From JANNGZ01 sp031404155 (lineage in GTDB: Bacteria > Pseudomonadota > Gammaproteobacteria > Burkholderiales > Burkholderiaceae_C), in assembly GCA_031404155.1 (NCBI GenBank), contig JANNGZ010000251.1:1-6630 (forward strand): a stretch of 6,630 nt of DNA. The letters run 5' to 3'. Under the pieces are notes generated by a model. The model did no database searches, was not told the DNA's origin, and saw only the letters and a program-made list of their open reading frames with translations. The translations under genes and the position numbers were made by a program. Shown here one piece after another: positions 1 through 5,788 of this stretch (positions are counted from its first letter, which is position 1; every line of letters begins with the position of its first letter).

Positions 1-953
1 AGCACCTGCATCCATATGGCCACGTCGTCGACGAGCAGCCATTCGCGCACGATGCGCCCTTGCTCCACCTCGGCATGCGAGATGCCCATGACCTCAACCT
101 CGTGACCGCTCGGCTCGCCGTAGCGCCCACCGCCGTCGTGGTGTGCACGCGCGCGCCAGCGCATCGCGAGCGCCGTGGCCCGACCGGCACGCTCGTTGGC
201 CACCAGGTGCTCGACCTCAAAACGCGCGACTGGAAATGCGCTGCGCATCGCGTCCCAATAGCCTTGCAAGGCGGTGAGGCCGACACACACCTCGCCGCCC
301 GGCACGGCCACGATGGCGCCCGCGTGGTGGCCGGCAGCCAGAGCGGCGGCGCGCGATGCGGGGCCGCCGTCCGCCCACAGCCGGCGGTAGCTCTCGGCGA
401 AGGCCGTGGCCAGCGGAAGGCTGTCGACGAACGAGCGGTATGGCGCTGGCGGTGGTGGCATCGCGGCCTTGACGAAGCCACCACGTTGGTTGAGCCAGGC
501 TTGGGCTAGATCGCGCTCGTGCAGCCCGATCTGGCGCGCGACGGCGGCCTGGTCGCGTACCAGCCACTCGTGCACGATGCGGTTGTGAGTGCAGACGCAG
601 TCGGCGATGGTGCGCGCAAACACCGGCTTGCCCGTAGGCGCGCCGAAGGGCCCGGACCCGGCATGGGTCATCGGGCTGAGGATGCGGTGTGACGACAGGA
701 AGCCGCCATGTTCGTCGCCGGAAACGATCACGTCCTCGGCCAGCAGGCGCCGGTCGGGGAACGCCGCCAGCGTGGCGCGGGTGCCGTCGAATACCGGCTC
801 GACGCCGACGCTGACGCCCGCCGGCGTCTCGACCGCGCAGTCCGCGCCGTAGTAGCGGCGGATGTCGTCGAGCCGACGCCCTTCCCAGATGCGGTCGGTG
901 ATGGCGCGGATGTAGTGGTCGAGGTCGCGGAACTCCGCGTCGAAGCCCTTCAT
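1..953 (-). CDS. Two-domain NTF2/SnoaL-like protein, 3' end outside window
   Basis: The frame is open from an ATG at 953-951 to the window edge, giving 317 full codons and no stop, so the C-terminus is missing. A GAGG ribosome site at 965-962 sits 8 bases upstream and overlaps the stop of the repressor gene, which supports this start. The protein has two NTF2-like halves. Residues about 103-143 (FGAPTG, then RIVHEW at 125-130 and D134) align without gaps to about 278-318 (YGEPSG, then RIVREW at 300-305 and D309), with 14 of 41 identities by my hand count. A Pro/Ala linker (PPPPAP) lies at 166-171. SnoaL-like proteins are small cone-shaped barrels that include polyketide cyclases, isomerases and hydrolases. 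I infer an enzyme acting on an intermediate of the cluster, but the substrate is unknown. No signal peptide is visible, so it is probably cytoplasmic. It is the last visible gene of the minus-strand operon and a distant relative of the gene at 4058-5080. Confidence 0.85.
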   Translation of the reverse strand, partial: MKGFDAEFRDLDHYIRAITDRIWEGRRLDDIRRYYGADCAVETPAGVSVGVEPVFDGTRATLAAFPDRRLLAEDVIVSGDEHGGFLSSHRILSPMTHAGSGPFGAPTGKPVFARTIADCVCTHNRIVHEWLVRDQAAVARQIGLHERDLAQAWLNQRGGFVKAAMPPPPAPYRSFVDSLPLATAFAESYRRLWADGGPASRAAALAAGHHAGAIVAVPGGEVCVGLTALQGYWDAMRSAFPVARFEVEHLVANERAGRATALAMRWRARAHHDGGGRYGEPSGHEVEVMGISHAEVEQGRIVREWLLVDDVAIWMQV

Positions 954-963
954 GGCGTGCGCC

Positions 964-2142
964 TCATCGCGTCGCGCGCTTTCGCGCAGCCGCAGGTGTG
1001 GCCTTTCGCACTGCTTTGAGCGACGCCGTCTGTGCCGATGTACGCGCCGAAGTGAGGACCGAAGTGGGTGCGGAAGCGAGCGTCGATGTACGCGCCGAAG
1101 TACGCGCCGAAGTACGCGTAGCGCCCGGCGTTGACACACGCGCCGACTCGCGCACGATGAGGCAGCCCGGCACGACCACGTTCTCACTCTGCGGAAAGTG
1201 CTCGTCGCGCAGGTACTTTTGCAGCAGCCCGACGGTGGCCTCGATCATCGGCTCCACCGGCTGCTCCACGGTGCTGAGGCGGTAGCTGCCCCACTCGGCC
1301 TGCGGCACATTGTCGAAGCCGACCACCGAAACATCCTGCGGCACTCGCAGGCCGAGTTCGAAGCGCAGCGTGTCCATCACCGCGAAGGCCATATGGTCGC
1401 TGGCGACGAACACCGCGTCCGGGTGCTCGGCCTTGGGCTGGAAGAGTTCGCGCGTGGCCCGGCGGGCCTGTTCGAACTCGTAGTTGCCAACGCCGCGCGC
1501 CCAGATGCGCAGGCCACGCGCGGCCAGTTCTTCGCGGAAGCCACGTTCGCGCTCGAGGTTGGTGGAAGATTCCTCATTGCCGGCGATGTAGGCGATGCGC
1601 GTATGGCCCGACTCGGCCAGGAAGCGCGCCACCGCGCGCCCGCCGCCTATGTTGTCCGAGCGCACCGAACTCACCGCCCCGGCGCTGCCCGAGGCCATGA
1701 CGCGGTTGAACAGCACCACCGGGATGCTCGCGTCGGCGCAGCGCTGGGCCAGCCCCGACGAGAGCGTGGTGGCGGCCAGCACGATGCCGTCGACGTGGTA
1801 CTGGAGAATCTCGTTGACGAGTTCGTCGGAGTTCTGGGTTTCGGTGACGAAGAGCAGCACGTGATAGCCGTCGCGTTGCAGCCGCTTGGCCAGGCGCTCC
1901 AATGCCACCGGATAGAACAGGTTCTCCAGGTACGACAGCACCAGGCCGATGATGCGTGAGCGTTTCGTGATGAGGCTTCGCGCATGTGCGTTCGGCCGGT
2001 AGCCGAGCTTGCGCGCGGCGTCCAGCACCTTGCGTTTTGTGGCCTCGGAGACGCTCGCACCAGGCGTGAAGGTGCGACTCACCGCCGACTGCGACACCTC
2101 CGCCAGGCGCGCCACGTCGAACGAGGTGATGTTGGCCTTCAT
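964..2142 (-). CDS. LacI-family transcriptional repressor with repetitive basic C-terminal tail
   Basis: This is a 392-residue DNA-binding repressor. Residues 1-58 form the LacI helix-turn-helix and hinge: VARLAEVS, recognition helix SQSAVSRTF at 17-25, then LGYRPNAHARSL at 46-57. The residues matching LacI Y17 and Q18 are Q18 and S19 here. The periplasmic-binding-protein-like sensor domain follows, with IIGLVLS at 64-70, ASDHMAFAVMD at 247-257, PQDVSVVGFDN at 268-278 and LSTVEQP at 289-295. Family members normally end soon after the VRESA motif (330-334) at about 335-345 residues. This one continues for 58 residues: eight 4-residue units of TSAR type at 344-375, then a Lys/Arg/Ala-rich end. 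The ATG at 2142 is chosen because it places the helix-turn-helix at the N-terminus, although no strong ribosome site is seen. The gene sits 35 bases after the SDR and 10 bases before the SnoaL-like gene. It probably controls the operon, itself, and the divergent gene through the two operators at 3894-3909 and 4028-4043. The inducer is unknown. Confidence 0.93.
   Translation of the reverse strand: MKANITSFDVARLAEVSQSAVSRTFTPGASVSEATKRKVLDAARKLGYRPNAHARSLITKRSRIIGLVLSYLENLFYPVALERLAKRLQRDGYHVLLFVTETQNSDELVNEILQYHVDGIVLAATTLSSGLAQRCADASIPVVLFNRVMASGSAGAVSSVRSDNIGGGRAVARFLAESGHTRIAYIAGNEESSTNLERERGFREELAARGLRIWARGVGNYEFEQARRATRELFQPKAEHPDAVFVASDHMAFAVMDTLRFELGLRVPQDVSVVGFDNVPQAEWGSYRLSTVEQPVEPMIEATVGLLQKYLRDEHFPQSENVVVPGCLIVRESARVSTPGATRTSARTSARTSTLASAPTSVLTSARTSAQTASLKAVRKATPAAARKRATR
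1018..1113 (-). repeat. Eight-unit 12-bp in-frame minisatellite in the repressor tail
   Basis: Read on the minus strand from 1113, the sequence divides into eight 12-base units encoding TSAR, TSAR, TSTL, ASAP, TSVL, TSAR, TSAQ and TASL. Three units (1113-1102, 1101-1090, 1053-1042) are identical: ACTTCGGCGCGT. The others differ at a few positions. The preceding codons (GATR) look like a decayed ninth unit. Because 12 is a multiple of three, gain or loss of units would keep the reading frame and change only the tail length. Confidence 0.85.
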
Positions 2143-2177
2143 CGTCGCGTGGCTCAACTGGCCGCTCGGTTCGCCAC

Positions 2178-2543
2178 TCAGGCCGCCGTCCAGCCACCGT
2201 CGGCCATCAGCGCGCTGCCGGTCACGAGGGCCGACGCGTCGCTGGCCAGGAACACCACCGCGCCCATGATGTCCTCGAGCTTGCCGATGCGGCCGAGCGC
2301 GATCTTGGAGGTGACGACTTCGAGGAAGCCGGGCAGCACATCGGCGCGCCCACCGCGAGCACGGATGGCCAGCGCCACCGCGTCGAGCTCGTTGCGCGAG
2401 CGTGCGGCCAGCGTCACCGCGGCACCGGCCTCGGCCAGCGCCGCCGCCGCCGCCGCCGAGCCGATGCCACGGCCCGCACCGGCTACCAGCGCGCGGCGAC
2501 CGTCGAGCCGAAAGCTCGGCGTGCTCGGCAAGGTGATGCTCAT
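2178..2543 (-). CDS. Short-chain dehydrogenase/reductase with internal in-frame deletion
   Basis: The 121-residue product has both ends of a classical SDR but not the middle. Residues 16-35 carry the first Rossmann strand and nucleotide-binding glycine motif (AGAGRGIG, 21-28), and 42-50 carry the second strand ending TLAARSR. At about residue 70 the sequence passes from ADVLP, which normally precedes the acidic LDVTD stretch, straight into GFLEVVTSKIALGRIG. It then ends with the usual FLASDASALVTGSALMADGG. Classical SDRs are about 250 residues, so some 125 are missing, including the NNAG motif and the Ser and Tyr-x-x-x-Lys active site. Oxidoreductase activity is therefore not expected. The start ATG lies 9 bases after the dehydrogenase stop, as in a coupled operon. 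The intact ancestor probably oxidised a hydroxyl group in the same pathway. It could be a degenerating gene, a retained cofactor-binding fragment, or a sequence-assembly collapse. Residues 29-35 form an alanine run encoded by a CCG repeat. Confidence 0.8.
   Translation of the reverse strand: MSITLPSTPSFRLDGRRALVAGAGRGIGSAAAAAALAEAGAAVTLAARSRNELDAVALAIRARGGRADVLPGFLEVVTSKIALGRIGKLEDIMGAVVFLASDASALVTGSALMADGGWTAA
2441..2458. repeat. (CCG)6 trinucleotide run
   Basis: Six consecutive CCG triplets on the plus strand encode an alanine run just after the glycine motif of the SDR fragment. Length change here would be in frame. It is probably a by-product of high GC and an Ala-rich helix. Confidence 0.7.
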
Positions 2544-2552
2544 GACCGCAGC

Positions 2553-3863
2553 TCAGGCGGGCACCGGCTTGTACCAGGCCACGTCGCGTTTGCCGTAGCG
2601 GCGCACGCGAAGGTTGGCCTGCTCGCCATGCCCGGCAAAGTTTTCCATGTGGCACAGCCGCGAGCAGACTTCGCCGACCATGGCGCTGGCCTCGTCGGTG
2701 AGCACACGCTGGTAAGTGCAGGTCTTGAGGAACTTGCCCACCCACAGGCCGCCGGTGTAGCGCGCATTTCTGTTGGTGGGCAAGGTGTGGTTGGTGCCGA
2801 TCACCTTGTCGCCGAAGCTCACGTTGGTGCGCGAGCCGAGGAACAGCGCGCCGTAGTTGCGCATGCGGCGCAGGAAGACCTCCGGGTCGGCGGTCATGAC
2901 CTGCACGTGTTCGAACGCAAGTTCGTCGGCCGTGGCGATCATCTCGTCCACGCTGTCGCAGACGATCACTGCGCCATGGTTCGCCCACGACTCGCGGGCG
3001 ATGCCGGCGGTGGGCAAGATGGTCAGCTGGCGCTCGACTTCTGCCATCGTCGCGCGCGCCAACTTCTCGCTGGTGGTGAGAAAAACCGCGGGGGATGTGG
3101 GCCCGTGCTCGGCCTGGCCGAGCAAGTCCACCGCGCACATTTCCGCGTCGACAGATTCGTCGGCAATCACCAGCGTTTCGGTGGGGCCGGCGAAGAGGTC
3201 GATTCCGACTCGGCCGTAGAGCTGGCGCTTGGCCTCGGCGACGAACATGTTGCCCGGGCCCACCAGCATGTCCACCGGATTGATCGACGCGGTGCCGATG
3301 GCCATTGCGGCCACCGCCTGCACGCCGCCAAGCACGAGGATCTCGTCGGCGCCCGCGAAATGCATCGCAGTCACGATCGCCGGGTGCGGCGCACCTTGGT
3401 ACGGCGGCGCGGTGGACACCACTCGAGGCACACCGGCCACCTTGGCGGTGAGCACGCTCATGTGGGCCGACGCAATCATCGGGTATTTGCCGCCCGGCAC
3501 GTAGCAGCCCACCGCGCTCACCGGGATGTGCTTGTGGCCGAGCACCACGCCGGGCAGGGTCTCGACCTCCACGTCCTGCATGCTGTCGCGCTGGATCTGC
3601 GCGAAGTTGCGGATTTGCGTCTGCGCGAAGCGGATGTCTTCGATCTGGCGTGCCGAAAGTTGTTTGATCGCTGCTTCGGTGTCGGCCTGGCTGAGCCGAA
3701 AGTCCGCCGGATCCCATTGGTCGAACTTGCGCGAGCACTCGCGCACTGCCGCGTCGCCGCGCTCTTGCACGTCCTTGAGAATGCCTTCGACCGTGGAGCG
3801 GACCTTGGCGTCGGCGTCGGCGAGGGCGGCCGCGTCGCTGCCGCGTTTGAGATATCGAGTCAT
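2553..3863 (-). CDS. Histidinol-dehydrogenase-family zinc NAD-dependent dehydrogenase (HpsN-like)
   Basis: This 436-residue protein matches the HisD fold at full length. Family motifs run in order: YVPGG at 121-125, LGGVQAVAAMAIGT at 178-191, VGPGN at 201-205, GPTE at 226-229, GQAEHGPTS at 249-257, FEHVQV at 317-322, GTNHTLPT at 356-363 and GGLWVGKFLKT at 371-381. All residues equivalent to the E. coli HisD zinc and catalytic set are present: Q250, H253, E318, H319, D352, E407 and H412. HisD enzymes oxidise a primary alcohol to a carboxylate in two NAD-dependent steps. No other his gene is nearby. The ARYTGGLWVGKFLKT and VCSRLCHME stretches resemble the branch that includes sulfopropanediol 3-dehydrogenase (HpsN), so the substrate is probably not histidinol. 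The reading frame is open upstream to an ATG at 4043, but the ATG at 3863 begins the family-typical MTRYLKRG and leaves the operator outside the gene. No clear ribosome site is seen. It is the first gene of the minus-strand operon. Confidence 0.92.
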   Translation of the reverse strand: MTRYLKRGSDAAALADADAKVRSTVEGILKDVQERGDAAVRECSRKFDQWDPADFRLSQADTEAAIKQLSARQIEDIRFAQTQIRNFAQIQRDSMQDVEVETLPGVVLGHKHIPVSAVGCYVPGGKYPMIASAHMSVLTAKVAGVPRVVSTAPPYQGAPHPAIVTAMHFAGADEILVLGGVQAVAAMAIGTASINPVDMLVGPGNMFVAEAKRQLYGRVGIDLFAGPTETLVIADESVDAEMCAVDLLGQAEHGPTSPAVFLTTSEKLARATMAEVERQLTILPTAGIARESWANHGAVIVCDSVDEMIATADELAFEHVQVMTADPEVFLRRMRNYGALFLGSRTNVSFGDKVIGTNHTLPTNRNARYTGGLWVGKFLKTCTYQRVLTDEASAMVGEVCSRLCHMENFAGHGEQANLRVRRYGKRDVAWYKPVPA

Positions 3864-3893
3864 GGTGATTGCGAGCCGCTGCGCCGAAAGAGT

Positions 3894-3909
3894 TTGCACA
3901 CGTATGCAA
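3894..3909. promoter_or_regulatory. Predicted LacI-family operator O1
   Basis: TTGCACACGTATGCAA matches its own reverse complement at 14 of 16 positions and has the central CG step typical of LacI-family operators. It lies 30 bases upstream of the HisD-like start. I could not find a convincing sigma70 promoter on the minus strand beside it. The regulator is probably the LacI protein of the same operon. Confidence 0.65.
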
Positions 3910-3992
3910 TTTTGGGTCTCGTGCCTTGCAGGACCCACTCGGGCTAACCCTGCTAACACTGCGCCAATAGGTGGCGGCGTAGGGGCGGTGAC

Positions 3993-4021
3993 TTTGAGGG
4001 CCGTGGCCGACCGGATAAGAT
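3993..4021 (+). promoter_or_regulatory. Predicted sigma70-type promoter of the divergent SnoaL-like gene
   Basis: TTTGAG (3993-3998), a 17-base spacer and TAAGAT (4016-4021) form a moderate sigma70-like promoter. Reading the -35 one base later as TTGAGG gives a 16-base spacer. Transcription would begin near 4028, inside the second operator. This is inferred from consensus only. Confidence 0.45.
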
Positions 4022-4027
4022 TCCGCA

Positions 4028-4043
4028 CTGCATACCTGTGCAA
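4028..4043. promoter_or_regulatory. Predicted LacI-family operator O2
   Basis: CTGCATACCTGTGCAA matches the reverse complement of O1 at 14 of 16 positions. The TGCA arms are intact, but the central CG has become CC. It lies 14 bases before the SnoaL-like start and would cover the predicted transcription start, a position suited to repression. The centre-to-centre distance to O1 is 134 bases. Confidence 0.6.
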
Positions 4044-4057
4044 GATCGGGAGTCGAG

Positions 4058-5080
4058 ATGACGAACACCGCCACCGAATCGCTGCGCCTGGCGTTGGAGA
4101 GGCAGGCCGCCCGGCAAACCGTGATCGGCCTGCTGGCCGTGATCGAGCAGCCCGACTTCGGACGCCGGCTCGGCCAGGTGCTGTCGGCCGACAGCGCCTG
4201 GCATGTGGCGCACCCGATCAACTCCCTCACCGGCCCGGCCGCTGTGGCCGAGGGCTTCTACAGCCGCTTGCGCCAGGCTTTGCCCGACCTCGAACGTCGA
4301 ACCGACATCCTGCTCGCCGGCCATTGGGACGGTCGTCACGACGGGGGCGCGGGCTGCTGGGTCAGCTGCATCGGCCACTACGCCGGCACCTTCACGGTCG
4401 ACTGGCTCGGCATCCCGGCCACGGGCGACCTTGCGACGCTGCGCTTCGGTGAGTTCTACCGCGTCGAACACGGCCGTGTCGTTGAGGCCCGCATCCTGCT
4501 GGACATCGTCGACTTGGCGCGACAGGCCGGCCGGCCAATCTTGCCGCCAAGCCCGGGGCGGGACCTGTTGGTTCCCGGGCCGCAGCGTCACGATGGCCTG
4601 CGGCTCGAGCCGGCCGAGGCCGCGCACGGCGAGCGCAGCCTGGCGTTGGTGATGGCGATGATCGGCGGGCTGATGCGCTTCGACCAGACCGATCTGCGCA
4701 GCATGGGCATGGAGCAGTACTGGAGCCGCCGAATGATGTGGTACGGCCCCTGCGGCATCGGCAGCGTGCGTGGCGTTTCGGGTTTTCAGCGCCATCACCA
4801 GCGGCCGTTCTTGCATGCATTTCCGGACCGCGTCGGCGGCAACCACCGCGCGCGCTTCGCTGAAGGCGACTTCGTAGCCTCGACCGGCTGGCCGAGCGTC
4901 CGTGCCACGCACCGTGGCGACTACCTCGGCGTGCCGGCGTCGAACACGCCAATTGACATGCGCGTCATGGATTGGTGGCGCTGCGAAGACGGACTGCTGG
5001 TCGAGAACTGGGTGCTGATCGACCTGCCGCACCTGATGTTGCAGATGGGCGTGGATCTGCTCGCGCGGGTGCAGCGTTGA
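4058..5080 (+). CDS. Two-domain NTF2/SnoaL-like protein (predicted ester cyclase type)
   Basis: The 340-residue protein starts at an ATG with a GGGAG ribosome site at 4048-4052, 5 bases upstream. It contains two NTF2-like domains. Residues 115-158 (DWLGIPATG, then GRVVEARILLDI) align without gaps to 288-331 (DYLGVPASN, then LLVENWVLID), with 16 of 44 identities by hand. The second half is rich in motifs: MMWYGPCGIG at 226-235, GFQRHHQRPFLHAFPDR at 242-258, GNHRARF at 261-267, STGWPSVRATH at 275-285 and MRVMDWW at 301-307. These resemble SnoaL-like or predicted ester cyclase proteins. The first half is more divergent and may be structural or a second binding site. No signal peptide is seen. 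The gene is transcribed away from the dehydrogenase operon and shares its operator region, which suggests co-induction. The reaction is unknown; cyclisation, isomerisation or hydrolysis of a pathway intermediate is an inference from the fold. Confidence 0.9.
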   Translation: MTNTATESLRLALERQAARQTVIGLLAVIEQPDFGRRLGQVLSADSAWHVAHPINSLTGPAAVAEGFYSRLRQALPDLERRTDILLAGHWDGRHDGGAGCWVSCIGHYAGTFTVDWLGIPATGDLATLRFGEFYRVEHGRVVEARILLDIVDLARQAGRPILPPSPGRDLLVPGPQRHDGLRLEPAEAAHGERSLALVMAMIGGLMRFDQTDLRSMGMEQYWSRRMMWYGPCGIGSVRGVSGFQRHHQRPFLHAFPDRVGGNHRARFAEGDFVASTGWPSVRATHRGDYLGVPASNTPIDMRVMDWWRCEDGLLVENWVLIDLPHLMLQMGVDLLARVQR

Positions 5081-5281
5081 CTCCGAGTTCAACGCGCCCT
5101 GGCCACGGGCTTATGGGCCGTACGTCGCGACGCGAAGCAGGCCGCCGAAGTGTCTTGCTACTTCACAGATCACTTTCAATGCACCCGGCATGTCTATGTT
5201 TTTGAAGTAGTTTGTGTTCCGAAATTCTGTGAAATCTGTTCTGTAAGTGCTTGATTCCATTCATTTTTTTCACGATCCTGA
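5081..5281. other. Non-coding junction between accessory cluster and cell division cluster
   Basis: No supported gene lies here. The first 80 bases keep the high GC of the preceding gene, and from about 5160 the sequence turns AT-rich. It contains overlapping inverted repeats and a T7 run at 5264-5270, but no GC-rich hairpin directly followed by a T run, so I do not call an intrinsic terminator for the SnoaL-like gene. Confidence 0.6.
5158..5233. repeat. Overlapping inverted repeats upstream of mraZ
   Basis: CTACTTCA (5158-5165) is complementary to TGAAGTAG (5203-5210). The overlapping TTCACAGA (5162-5169) is complementary to TCTGTGAA (5226-5233). The left arm is shared in part, so the two pairings exclude each other. 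Both are only 8 bp with long loops, and function is uncertain. Confidence 0.4.
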
Positions 5282-5310
5282 TTGACCCTCCATCCTTGCT
5301 CCGCTAAAGT
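5282..5310 (+). promoter_or_regulatory. Predicted sigma70 promoter of mraZ-rsmH
   Basis: TTGACC (5282-5287), a 17-base spacer and TAAAGT (5305-5310) form a good sigma70-type promoter. The predicted start of transcription is near 5317. The -10 box overlaps the first MraZ repeat, so MraZ binding would block polymerase. Confidence 0.6.
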
Positions 5311-5335
5311 GCAGAAAAGTGCATTTTAGTGGGTG
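5306..5335 (+). promoter_or_regulatory. mraZ: Predicted MraZ box, three 10-bp direct repeats
   Basis: AAAGTGC (5306), AAAGTGC (5316) and TTAGTGG (5326) repeat at an exact 10-base period just before mraZ. MraZ proteins are known to bind direct repeats with a GTG(G) core upstream of their own gene (TGGGN repeats in E. coli, AAAGTG-type repeats in Mollicutes). Autoregulation of the division cluster is the expected role. Confidence 0.7.
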
Positions 5336-5350
5336 AACGTGGCTGATCAC

Positions 5351-5779
5351 GTGTTTCAGGGTGGGGCGGGAATGGTGCTCGACGGCAAGGGCCGCTTGAG
5401 CGTGCCCGCGCGCCACCGCGACGTGCTGCGCGCCGTGGCCGCAGACCAGCTCACCGTCACCAAACACCCCAAGCGCTGCCTGCTGATCTTCCCGCGGCCG
5501 GCGTGGGAGCAGTTCCGCGCCAAGCTTCTCGGCCTCCCGATGTCGGCCGAGGACTGGCGGCGTGTCTTCCTCGGCAGCGCGATGGACGTCGAGATCGACG
5601 CCGCCTCGCGCGTGCTGATCGCGCCGGAGCTGCGCGAATGGGCCGGCCTGGAGCGCGACGTGCTGCTGCTCGGCATGGGTTCGCGCTTCGAGCTGTGGGA
5701 CAAGGTGCGCCACGACGCGCATGAAGCCACCGTGCTGGCCGCCGGCATGCCCGACGTGCTGCGCGACCACGTGATGTGA
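5351..5779 (+). CDS. mraZ: Transcriptional regulator MraZ
   Basis: MraZ is a ring-forming, nucleoid-associated DNA-binding protein of the SpoVT-AbrB (swapped-hairpin) fold that represses the dcw operon. Two copies of the family motif are visible: DGKGRLSVPARHR at residues 11-23, and DAASRVLIAPELR at 83-95, where a serine replaces the usual glycine before Arg87. The TKHPKRCLLIFPRP segment (37-50) and LLLGMGSRFELWDK also match betaproteobacterial MraZ. I chose GTG 5351 because the product then begins MFQG and has 142 residues, as expected for the order. In-frame GTG codons at 5333 and 5339 are possible alternatives, but 5333 lies inside the MraZ box. No strong ribosome site precedes 5351, so the start is the least certain part. 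It is followed 9 bases later by rsmH, with which it is surely cotranscribed. Confidence 0.95.
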   Translation: MFQGGAGMVLDGKGRLSVPARHRDVLRAVAADQLTVTKHPKRCLLIFPRPAWEQFRAKLLGLPMSAEDWRRVFLGSAMDVEIDAASRVLIAPELREWAGLERDVLLLGMGSRFELWDKVRHDAHEATVLAAGMPDVLRDHVM

Positions 5780-5788
5780 GGCACCGGC

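Noticed and set aside
60..509. Plus-strand open frames in the first 1 kb
   Set aside because: The minus strand is open for the entire 953 bases with a duplicated NTF2-like motif. The plus frames are short, overlapping and without motifs.
2628..3947. A 439-codon plus-strand open frame
   Set aside because: It is antisense to the HisD-like gene, which has complete catalytic motifs. The plus-strand product is His/Arg/Val-rich and unrecognisable.
3864..4043. N-terminal extension of the HisD-like protein to the ATG at 4043
   Set aside because: The extra 60 residues lack family similarity and would place both operators inside or at the edge of the gene. MTRYLKRG at 3863 fits the family start.
2143..4230. 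A stop-free minus-strand frame of nearly 700 codons upstream of and continuous with the repressor gene
   Set aside because: It overlaps the SDR and HisD-like genes in another frame, is Arg/Gly/Ala-rich as expected for a GC-rich shadow, and shows no family motif. The repressor begins at 2142, where the helix-turn-helix starts.
3953..5092. A 379-codon minus-strand open frame opposite the SnoaL-like gene
   Set aside because: The plus strand has a good ribosome site, internal domain duplication and family motifs. The reverse frame has none.
5090..5130. Possible GC-rich terminator hairpin after the SnoaL-like gene
   Set aside because: Only short stems such as GCCC/GGGC can be formed, and no T-run follows.
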